In this document: in pieces, positions 1 through 5,028 of the stretch | Layout of the letters: the number at the start of each line of letters is the position of its first letter | How positions within the stretch are numbered: the first letter of the stretch is position 1 | Assembly (NCBI GenBank): GCA_947624635.1 | Contig: CANQLF010000041.1 | Coordinates: 1-5,929 of the forward strand | Direction of reading: 5' to 3' | Length of the DNA stretch: 5,929 nt | DNA from: an uncultured Bacilli bacterium | GTDB lineage: Bacteria; Bacillota_I; Bacilli_A; RF39; UBA660 | Position numbers and translations under genes: made by a program | The notes under the pieces: generated by a model | The model's database searches: none | The model's input: the letters and a program-made list of their open reading frames with translations, nothing else | Told to the model about the DNA's origin: nothing

Positions 1-118
1 TTTCTAAACATTTATCTAGTGTCCATAACCAAAAACCACCAGTAGATACAACTACCCAAACTAAAACTGCAATTAGTACTAAATTTATTAATTTTATATT
101 TACTTTTTTTCCTAACAT
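1..118 (-). CDS. N-terminus of a membrane protein, possibly AI-2E family transporter (partial)
   Basis: Only the first 39 codons are present; the frame is open to the left edge. The product begins MLGKKVNIKLINLVLIAV and has a short Lys-rich cytoplasmic start followed by one strongly hydrophobic segment at about residues 9-32, then a Trp-rich turn ending in LDKCLE. This short basic head, first membrane helix and aromatic turn resemble the beginning of Bacillota AI-2E/PerM-type (PF01594) permeases, but 39 residues are too few to be sure, so the family is a guess. The ATG at 116-118 is preceded by a good ribosome binding site, AGGTGA, with 5 nt spacing. That site overlaps the stop codon of dtd, only 5 nt upstream. 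It is therefore probably the third gene of a rel-dtd transcription unit. Other membrane protein families are possible. Confidence 0.6.
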   Translation of the reverse strand, partial: MLGKKVNIKLINLVLIAVLVWVVVSTGGFWLWTLDKCLE

Positions 119-121
119 AAC

Positions 122-129
122 CCTCACCT
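122..129 (-). promoter_or_regulatory. Ribosome binding site of the left-edge gene, overlapping the dtd stop
   Basis: On the minus strand AGGTGAGG ends just before GTTATG. Its TGA is the dtd stop codon, so ribosomes ending dtd sit directly on the binding site of the next gene. This supports the ATG at 116-118 and suggests translational coupling. Confidence 0.7.
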
Positions 130-567
130 TACTTTACTATCTATTATTATAGTTATCGGTCCATCATTTATTAATGATACTTTCATATCACTACCAAATA
201 TACCTTTTTCTACTTTTACATGTTCACTAAGTAGTTCATTAAATTGATCATATAACTTAGTTGCATCTTCACCTTTCATCGCACCAACATAGCTTGGTCT
301 ATTTCCTTTATTTGTATTTGCATACAAAGTAAATTGTGAAATAGATAATATACTTCCATTAATATCCAATATACTTTTGTTCATTACTCCATTTTTATCA
401 TCAAATATTCTTAAATTTACTATCTTTTTAACCATGTATTTTATATCTTCGATATCATCATCATGAGTAAATCCAACTAAAACCATCAATCCTTTATCAA
501 TTTTCCCTACAACACTACCTTTAACACTAACACTAGAATTTATTACTCTTTGTACTACTACTTTCAT
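124..567 (-). CDS. dtd: D-aminoacyl-tRNA deacylase (DTD)
   Basis: This cytoplasmic homodimeric enzyme hydrolyses D-amino acids (and glycine mischarged on tRNA-Ala) off tRNA, keeping D-residues out of translation. The 147-residue length is typical of the DTD family. Both family signatures are present: SQFTLYA at residues 77-83, with the catalytic-site Thr at 80, and NDGPIT at 134-139, with the Gly-Pro pair (136-137) that forms the cross-subunit cis-Gly-Pro chirality filter. Other conserved blocks are MKVVVQRV at the start, NLRIF (51-55) and KGNRPSY (87-93). The ATG (565-567) shares one base with the upstream rel stop (TAATG). The sequence before it has only a weak AGAAAG site, so translation probably depends on coupling to rel. 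The gene ends with TGA, 5 nt before the next gene. No key residue is missing. The rel-dtd order is conserved in many Bacillota. Confidence 0.97.
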   Translation of the reverse strand: MKVVVQRVINSSVSVKGSVVGKIDKGLMVLVGFTHDDDIEDIKYMVKKIVNLRIFDDKNGVMNKSILDINGSILSISQFTLYANTNKGNRPSYVGAMKGEDATKLYDQFNELLSEHVKVEKGIFGSDMKVSLINDGPITIIIDSKVR

Positions 568-2738
568 TATTTAATTAATCTTTCTACTTTTTTAATAAAG
601 TCTAAATTATATAAATCATTAATAAACTTATCTAGTGTTTCTTTATCAGTAGCTAATACTGTTACTTCATATACAGTTATAGATGATTTACTAACAGTAT
701 TAATGTTTTCTATATTTACACCATTATTTGCAGCTTTAGTTATTATATCCAATAAAGGATTTTTAACTACTTCTGCATGTATAGTTATAGTTGTAGGATA
801 TTTTTTAGTAATATTTGGATTCCATCTTACATTAACTAATCTTTCATCTATATTAATTATATTATGACAATTTTTCCTATGTATACTTATACCATTTCCT
901 TTTGTAATATAACCTATTATATCATCACCTTTAATAGGTTTACAACAACTTGCTATATTAACTTTTATATCATCTATTCCTTCTACTAATATATCATTTT
1001 TAATATTAGTAGTTTTATTTTCTTTAACTATTACTTTATCTACTACATCTTCTTTTTTAGTATCTTCTTCATCTAAAATTAAATTAATAATATGTCCAAC
1101 AGTATATTTATTTGAACCTATACTAAAATATAATTCTTCTAAATCTTTTAATTTTAATTCTTCTAATATTCTTTTTATAACTTTTTCATTAAAATATTCT
1201 GTTTGACTTAATTTTTTTCTTTTTAATTCTCTTTTTAATACTTCTTCACCCATATTAATATATTCATCTTTATCTTTTTTAAAGAAGAATGATTTTATTT
1301 TATTTTTAGCTTGTGATGTTTTAGCAATATTAATCCATTCCTTATTAGGACCTAATGATGATTTACTTGTATTTATTTTTATAATGTCGTTATTTTTAAG
1401 TACATAATCAAGTGGCACTATTGAATTATTAACAACAGCTCCTACCATTTTATTACCTACTTCTGTATGTACTTTATATGCAAAGTCTATCGGTGTAGAA
1501 CCATTTGGAAGTTCTATTACATCTCCTTTAGGAGTAAATACATAGATATTTGCTTTTAAAACATCACTTTTTACAGTGTTTACAAAATCTTCATCTTGTA
1601 GGTTTTCTTCTTGAAGTTCTATTATATTTCTAAAAAATTGTAGTTTTTGTTCCATATCATTTTGCATATTTTTAGAAGGCGTGCTTCCTCCATTTTCTTT
1701 ATATGACCAGTGTGATGCGATACCATATTCTGCAATTTTGTCCATATCGTGTGTTCTTATTTGTATTTCAAAAAGGTAACCATCTATTCCAAATACTGTC
1801 GTGTGTAAAGATTGATACATATTTGTTTTAGGTCTTGAAATATAATCTTTAAATCTTTTTGGAATAGGTCTATATTTTGAATGAATTAAACCTAAGGCAA
1901 CATAACATTCTTGTTCTGTATCTACTAAAATTCTAAGTGCAAGAAGGTCAAATATATCATTCCAATTTTTTCCTTTGTTTAATTTATTATAAATACTATA
2001 TATAGATTTAGCCCTACCTTTTATTTCGTGTTTTATATCATGTTCATTTAATAGTTCTGATACATCTTTTAACATATCAGATACAGTCATATCACGTTCT
2101 AGTTTTGTTTGATTTAATCTTTCTACTATTGAATAGAATACATCTGGTTTTAGGTATCTAAGTGATAAATCTTCTAATTCGCTTTTAATTTTATGAATAC
2201 CAAGTCTATGTGCGATAGGTGTTAAAATTTCTAATGTTTCTTTTGCATTCTTTTTTTGTCTTTCTTCAGATAATGCCCATAAAGTTCTCATATTATGTAA
2301 TCTATCTGCAAGTTTTATAATTATAACTCTTACATCTTCTGATAAACCTACAAATATTTTTCTTTGATTTGCAATTACTGCTTCATTATCTGTAGAAAAA
2401 TTTATACTGTTTATTTTGGTAACTCCATTTACTAAAAGTGCGACATCTGGTCCAAAGTTTTCTTCTATTTCTTCAATTGTAGATGATGTATCTTCTACTG
2501 TGTCGTGTAGTAAAGCTGCACATATTGTTTGATAATCTGCATAGATGCTAGTTAGTATCATTGCGACATTTAATGGGTGTTGAATAAATGGTTCTCCACT
2601 TTTTCTTAAATCTCCAAGGTGTGCTTCATAAGCATAATTATATGCTTTTTCTATTAATTCAAGTTCAGAGTTTTCAGTTATATATTTTTTTACTGCACTC
2701 TCTAAATCATCATATTTATAAGTTGTAGTTTTACTCAT
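567..2738 (-). CDS. relA: Bifunctional (p)ppGpp synthetase/hydrolase, Rel/SpoT (long RSH)
   Basis: Makes (p)ppGpp from ATP and GTP/GDP during amino acid starvation on the ribosome, and also degrades it. It is 723 residues, normal for a long RSH. Domains in order: HD hydrolase with metal ligands H54, H78-D79 and D145 plus the E82-D83 pair; synthetase with D264, the EIQIRT motif (E324) and RFKD at 295-298, the RxKD form typical of bifunctional rather than RelA-only enzymes; TGS about 396-455; helical region; conserved-cysteine domain with C598-C599, H620 and C624; C-terminal ACT about 649-722. These residues match those known from Streptococcus Rel at nearly the same numbering, so both activities should be intact. 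The start is ATG 2736-2738, because AGAAGG lies 7 nt upstream; the in-frame GTG at 2742-2744 is only 1 nt from that site. It overlaps dtd by one base. The upstream gap holds a promoter and the ATPase terminator. Confidence 0.98.
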   Translation of the reverse strand: MSKTTTYKYDDLESAVKKYITENSELELIEKAYNYAYEAHLGDLRKSGEPFIQHPLNVAMILTSIYADYQTICAALLHDTVEDTSSTIEEIEENFGPDVALLVNGVTKINSINFSTDNEAVIANQRKIFVGLSEDVRVIIIKLADRLHNMRTLWALSEERQKKNAKETLEILTPIAHRLGIHKIKSELEDLSLRYLKPDVFYSIVERLNQTKLERDMTVSDMLKDVSELLNEHDIKHEIKGRAKSIYSIYNKLNKGKNWNDIFDLLALRILVDTEQECYVALGLIHSKYRPIPKRFKDYISRPKTNMYQSLHTTVFGIDGYLFEIQIRTHDMDKIAEYGIASHWSYKENGGSTPSKNMQNDMEQKLQFFRNIIELQEENLQDEDFVNTVKSDVLKANIYVFTPKGDVIELPNGSTPIDFAYKVHTEVGNKMVGAVVNNSIVPLDYVLKNNDIIKINTSKSSLGPNKEWINIAKTSQAKNKIKSFFFKKDKDEYINMGEEVLKRELKRKKLSQTEYFNEKVIKRILEELKLKDLEELYFSIGSNKYTVGHIINLILDEEDTKKEDVVDKVIVKENKTTNIKNDILVEGIDDIKVNIASCCKPIKGDDIIGYITKGNGISIHRKNCHNIINIDERLVNVRWNPNITKKYPTTITIHAEVVKNPLLDIITKAANNGVNIENINTVSKSSITVYEVTVLATDKETLDKFINDLYNLDFIKKVERLIK

Positions 2739-2745
2739 AATCACA

Positions 2746-2751
2746 CCTTCT
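2746..2751 (-). promoter_or_regulatory. Ribosome binding site that fixes the rel start
   Basis: The minus strand reads AGAAGG, then TGTGATT, then ATG. Spacing of 7 nt favours ATG at 2738. The GTG at 2744 would be 1 nt away, too close for initiation. Confidence 0.8.
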
Positions 2752-2783
2752 TATATTTTTATTAATATTTCCTTCATGATATT

Positions 2784-2825
2784 AAATTATCACAAAATTA
2801 TAACGTTTTCAATACCGTTTTATCA
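2784..2825 (-). promoter_or_regulatory. Probable promoter region of the rel-dtd unit
   Basis: Two overlapping sigma-A-like arrangements are visible. The first is TTGAAA (2807-2812), 17 bp, then TAATTT (2784-2789) with an extended TG motif (TGA at 2790-2792). The second has a perfect TATAAT (2797-2802) but a poor -35 (TGATAA, 2820-2825) at 17 bp. Either would give a short leader of about 35-55 nt carrying the AGAAGG site. In such AT-rich DNA I cannot choose between them. Confidence 0.5.
2798..2811 (-). promoter_or_regulatory. Possible CcpA cre-like site in the rel promoter
   Basis: The minus-strand TGAAAACGTTATAA matches the cre consensus TGWAANCGNTNWCA at every position but one (A instead of C near the end). 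It overlaps the TTGAAA -35 and TATAAT -10 candidates, a position where binding would interfere with RNA polymerase. The match could be chance in AT-rich DNA, and no CcpA gene is in the window. Confidence 0.3.
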
Positions 2826-2833
2826 CATTTTTA

Positions 2834-2863
2834 GAAAAAACAAGACGATAAAATTATCATCTC
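2834..2863 (-). terminator. Rho-independent terminator of the ATPase gene
   Basis: On the minus strand AGATGATAA (2862-2854) pairs with TTATCGTCT (2851-2843) over nine positions, including one G-U pair, with a very tight 2-nt turn. TG and a run of six T (2840-2835) follow. It begins 8 nt after the ATPase stop and separates that gene from the rel promoter. Confidence 0.75.
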
Positions 2864-2870
2864 ATTTTAA

Positions 2871-4067
2871 TTATTCTTCTAATAACCAATCAATTATATT
2901 TTTATGAATAATACCATCTCTTGATAAATTTGCTCTATCTAAAGAAATAACATATTTAGGGTAGTTATCTTCTATTTCTTTAAAAGCTCCAAACTCCCTA
3001 TTTACTACTTTTTCTGTTTCTAATAAATAAGCAACTTGAATATATATTTTTTCGTCTGTTTTAGTTGCAATGAAATCTATTTCACCATTTTTTGTTTTTC
3101 CTATATAAACTTCATATCCTCTTTCTAGTAGTTCATTATATACTACATTTTCAATTGCAAAACTTTTATTTATTTCAAAGTCATTATTTTTAATTTGTGC
3201 TATACCTAAATCCGTCATATAATATTTATTCAGTGTCTTAAAAATAGATTTACCATGTACATCATATCTATATATTTTCTTAATCATTAATGCCTTACAT
3301 AGTGCATCTAAGTAAACATATAAGGTTTCTGTTGAAATTGATTTTCCTTCTTTCTTTAAAAAATTTATAACATTTTCAGCAGAAAATTGTCTACCCGTTG
3401 TATCGACAATATATTGCAATAGTAAATCAAATAAGACTGTGTCTTTTAGTCCTAGTCTTTCTACAACATCTCTTAATATAATGGAATCAAATACACTGTG
3501 TAGATAATCTTTAATATTACTTTCATCATTAAATTCTGTCCTGTTAGGAAGTCCACCCCATTTAACAAAATTCCAAAATGTTTCTTCACTTTTAGGATCT
3601 TTATTTGTAATTTTTACAAATTCTTTATAACTTAATGGATATATGTTAAATAAAACGTATCTTCCTGACAAAACTGTAGATAATTCATTTGATAATAATT
3701 TACTATTTGATCCTGTAATAAAAATACTAATATTATCTACAGAAGCTCTAAGTGAATTAATAACTTCTTCGAACTTATCTACCTTTTGAATTTCATCTAG
3801 AAAAACATAATATTTATTGTTGTCTACAATTTTTTCTTTAATAAATGTATTTAATTTTTTGTAATCTCTTAATTCTTCAAATTCAATAAGTTCAAAATTT
3901 ACATAAATAATATGATTATCATTTATCTTTTTTTCATTTTTTAATTCACTCATTATTTGTTTTAATATAACTGACTTTCCACATCTTCTTATTCCTACTA
4001 ATATTTTTATAAGATCACTATCATAAAATCCTCTTATTCTTGATAAATATATCTCCCTTTTTAACAT
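2871..4067 (-). CDS. AAA_14 / DUF4143 family ATP-binding protein
   Basis: A 398-residue member of the widespread but functionally obscure AAA_14 plus DUF4143 proteins. From the chosen start: Walker A GIRRCGKS at 25-32, Walker B VFLDEIQ at 88-94 (D91, E92), a TGSN sensor-like motif at 118-121, a conserved SGRY at 134-137, a probable winged-helix region about 218-266, and a C-terminal PD-(D/E)XK-like fold about 302-398 with E306, GEID (D331) and IQVAY at 343-347. In that last motif the usual (E/Q)xK lysine is Ala, so nuclease activity is doubtful; from memory this form is common in the subfamily. The start is ATG 4065-4067 (MLKREIYLSRIRGFY, the usual family beginning); ATG 4071-4073, two codons upstream, is possible. 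The frame continues up to ATG 4124, but that part encodes the promoter. It is a single-gene unit with its own promoter and terminator. Cellular role unknown. Confidence 0.93.
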   Translation of the reverse strand: MLKREIYLSRIRGFYDSDLIKILVGIRRCGKSVILKQIMSELKNEKKINDNHIIYVNFELIEFEELRDYKKLNTFIKEKIVDNNKYYVFLDEIQKVDKFEEVINSLRASVDNISIFITGSNSKLLSNELSTVLSGRYVLFNIYPLSYKEFVKITNKDPKSEETFWNFVKWGGLPNRTEFNDESNIKDYLHSVFDSIILRDVVERLGLKDTVLFDLLLQYIVDTTGRQFSAENVINFLKKEGKSISTETLYVYLDALCKALMIKKIYRYDVHGKSIFKTLNKYYMTDLGIAQIKNNDFEINKSFAIENVVYNELLERGYEVYIGKTKNGEIDFIATKTDEKIYIQVAYLLETEKVVNREFGAFKEIEDNYPKYVISLDRANLSRDGIIHKNIIDWLLEE

Positions 4068-4083
4068 TTTCATCACCACATTA

Positions 4084-4112
4084 AGTATAAACAATTTTAT
4101 TATATATGTCAA
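4084..4112 (-). promoter_or_regulatory. Strong sigma-A promoter of the ATPase gene
   Basis: A perfect -35 TTGACA (4107-4112) is followed by 17 bp and the -10 TATACT (4084-4089). This is the best promoter match in the window. The predicted start point is near G4077, leaving only about 3 nt to the ATG at 4073 or 9 nt to the ATG at 4067. The transcript would begin roughly GGTGATGAAAATG, almost leaderless. Confidence 0.8.
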
Positions 4113-4138
4113 GTTATTTCTCATTTGCGAAATAACTT
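4111..4138. promoter_or_regulatory. Perfect 10+10 bp dyad touching the ATPase -35 box (candidate operator)
   Basis: AAGTTATTTC (4111-4120) and GAAATAACTT (4129-4138) are exact inverted copies separated by 8 bp. The dyad shares two bases with the -35 hexamer and is centred about 47 bp before the predicted start point. A 28-bp dyad with arms about 1.8 helical turns apart suits a dimeric regulator. It is not followed by a T-run on either strand, so it does not look like a terminator. The regulator is unknown. Confidence 0.55.
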
Positions 4139-4198
4139 CTGAATTCTCAAAGTAAACAAACTTTTTAAATTAAATTGTATTTACTTTTATTAGTAACT

Positions 4199-4229
4199 AA
4201 AAAAGATAAGATTTTAACTTATCTCTTTT
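4199..4229 (-). terminator. AT-rich terminator downstream of the toxin-antitoxin operon
   Basis: On the minus strand AAAAGAGATAAG (4229-4218) can pair with CTTATCTTTTTT (4210-4199), one pair being G-U, around a 7-nt loop; the 3' arm ends in six T. The core is GATAAG/CTTATC. It lies about 60-90 nt after the toxin stop and well before the ATPase promoter. The low GC of the stem makes its strength uncertain, and the plus strand could fold similarly with a shorter T-run. Confidence 0.6.
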
Positions 4230-4307
4230 AGTTTTAAACAAACTTGCAGAAGAATCGATATATCAAATTATTTTCTTTAGTAATTAAAATATTATTTGTT
4301 TAAAACT
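4230..4307. repeat. 13-bp perfect inverted repeat spanning the toxin 3' end
   Basis: AGTTTTAAACAAA at 4230-4242 is the exact inverse of TTTGTTTAAAACT at 4295-4307. The second arm encodes the last residues of the toxin, just before its stop; the first is immediately next to the terminator stem. An additional direct copy of TAAACAAACTT occurs at 4153-4163 and 4235-4245. In the toxin mRNA the arms could pair around a loop of about 52 nt. Function is not evident. Confidence 0.5.
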
Positions 4308-4600
4308 TCACTATGACTACCGGTTGCAAAAAGTACTAATATAAGATTTTCATCTTCATATTTATATATCAATAACCAATCTGGTGCTATGTGACATTCT
4401 CTACAATTTTTATATGTTTTATCGTCTATTAATTGGTGATCTTTGTATTTAGAATCCAATTTTTCTTTATTTGCAAGTTTAACTACTACTTCTTTTAATT
4501 TATCAATATTTCTGTTTTGTTTTTTTATTTTTTTATAATTCCTTTTAAATGTTGTAGTTACATCAACTTCATATTTTGTATTATTTACATTATTATTCAT
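4292..4600 (-). CDS. Type II toxin, YafQ/RelE-like mRNA interferase
   Basis: A 102-residue ribosome-dependent endoribonuclease of the RelE/ParE superfamily, YafQ branch. The YafQ-type blocks are clear: KYKDHQL at 51-57 (H55), RECHIAPDWLLIYK at 67-80 (H70, D74, W75) and ATGSHSE at 92-98 (H96). These correspond to E. coli YafQ H50, H63, D67, W68 and H87, so the active site looks intact. The residue matching the final YafQ aromatic (F91) is Leu100. The N-terminal helix TFKRNYKKIKKQN is basic, as expected for rRNA contact. The ATG at 4598-4600 overlaps the antitoxin end by 8 nt (ATGAATAA) and follows a GAGG site with about 10 nt spacing, the standard coupled antitoxin-first layout. It should be silent while bound by the upstream antitoxin. 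The extra N-terminal residues 1-8 are Asn-rich and probably disordered. Confidence 0.93.
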   Translation of the reverse strand: MNNNVNNTKYEVDVTTTFKRNYKKIKKQNRNIDKLKEVVVKLANKEKLDSKYKDHQLIDDKTYKNCRECHIAPDWLLIYKYEDENLILVLFATGSHSEVLNK

Positions 4601-4883
4601 TATCTAAATCCTCAAAAAGTTTATCTATATCGTGATATCCTTTTCTTTTTCCCTCTTTTATTTCTTGAATTATTTGTTCTCCTTCTTCCAATGCTTCTAA
4701 TAATTCAGCATTTGGTTTAGGATTATTAATTTCAAATGGTATACCACCTTTTTTAATAAGTTGCTTTAAAGCCATATTAAAATATGTACTCATGTTTAGT
4801 CCTAAATCCTTTAAAAGATTTGTTGCTTCTTCCTTATCTCTTGTATCTACTTGCACGTTAATAGCGCTTGTTAAACTAGCCAT
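4593..4883 (-). CDS. Type II antitoxin, RelB/DinJ family
   Basis: A 96-residue antitoxin that binds and neutralises the adjacent YafQ-like toxin and usually represses its own operon. Residues 6-13 (SAINVQVD) form the DNA-contacting beta strand of a ribbon-helix-helix fold, followed by helix A about 15-28 and helix B about 31-46, ending in the RelB/DinJ hallmark GGIPFEI (46-52). The acidic C-terminal half (ALEEGEQIIQEIKEG, then DIDKLFEDLDNE) is the part that wraps the toxin in this family. The ATG at 4881-4883 follows GAGAG with 11 nt spacing, somewhat long. It is the first gene of the operon; the promoter and a dyad lie within about 90 bp upstream. The family is clear; the exact type name (DinJ-YafQ versus RelBE) is less so. 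Confidence 0.93.
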   Translation of the reverse strand: MASLTSAINVQVDTRDKEEATNLLKDLGLNMSTYFNMALKQLIKKGGIPFEINNPKPNAELLEALEEGEQIIQEIKEGKRKGYHDIDKLFEDLDNE

Positions 4884-4910
4884 AAAATAATCATCTCTCT
4901 TTTCATTAAA

Positions 4911-4939
4911 AGAATAACATATTTTTGTATAAAAATCAA
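4911..4939 (-). promoter_or_regulatory. Probable promoter of the toxin-antitoxin operon
   Basis: TTGATT (4934-4939), 17 bp, then TATTCT (4911-4916) preceded by the extended -10 motif TGT. The start point would be about 20 nt before the antitoxin ATG. A second arrangement upstream, TTGTTT (4963-4968), 16 bp, then TGC-TATTTT (4941-4949), is also possible. Confidence 0.55.
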
Positions 4940-4949
4940 TAAAATAGCA

Positions 4950-4968
4950 TTGTTTTCATACAAAACAA
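4950..4968. promoter_or_regulatory. Dyad upstream of the TA promoter (candidate antitoxin operator)
   Basis: TTGTTTT-CATAC-AAAACAA is a 7+7 bp perfect dyad with a 5-bp centre. The outer words also recur: TTTTGTAT at 4923-4930 is the inverse of ATACAAAA at 4958-4965, so half-sites flank the likely -35 box. Ribbon-helix-helix antitoxins of this family bind such short palindromes to autorepress. Assignment is by position and symmetry only. Confidence 0.45.
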
Positions 4969-5028
4969 CATTATTTTTGTGTTATATATAATATATTATG
5001 TTCTAATTGTAATATTCGATACATTATT
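4969..5028. other. AT-only intergenic DNA between the membrane protein and the TA operon
   Basis: No gene or GC-containing hairpin is visible. It holds a loop-free AT palindrome (ATAATATATTAT, 4988-4999), which is not convincing as a terminator. Read-through from the membrane-protein gene into the TA operon therefore cannot be excluded. Confidence 0.5.

Noticed and set aside
550..867. Plus-strand open frame of 105 codons
   Set aside because: It lies antisense inside rel and the dtd start, has no ribosome binding site, and its hydrophobic make-up reflects the reverse of AT-rich coding sequence. rel is unambiguous here.
2739..2744. GTG start two codons upstream of the rel ATG
   Set aside because: Only 1 nt separates it from the AGAAGG ribosome binding site, whereas ATG 2738 has ideal 7-nt spacing.
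4111..4138. The dyad upstream of the ATPase as a terminator for the TA operon
   Set aside because: No T-run follows it on the minus strand, it runs straight into a consensus -35 box, and a better terminator exists at 4199-4229.
4517..4720. Plus-strand open frame of 67 codons, hydrophobic
   Set aside because: It is antisense to the toxin and antitoxin, which have clear family motifs. Phe/Leu/Ile richness is expected from the complement of Lys/Glu-rich codons.
4988..4999. Palindrome ATAATATATTAT as a terminator for the membrane protein gene
   Set aside because: It is made of A and T only, has no loop and is not followed by a T-run; such words are common by chance in this DNA.
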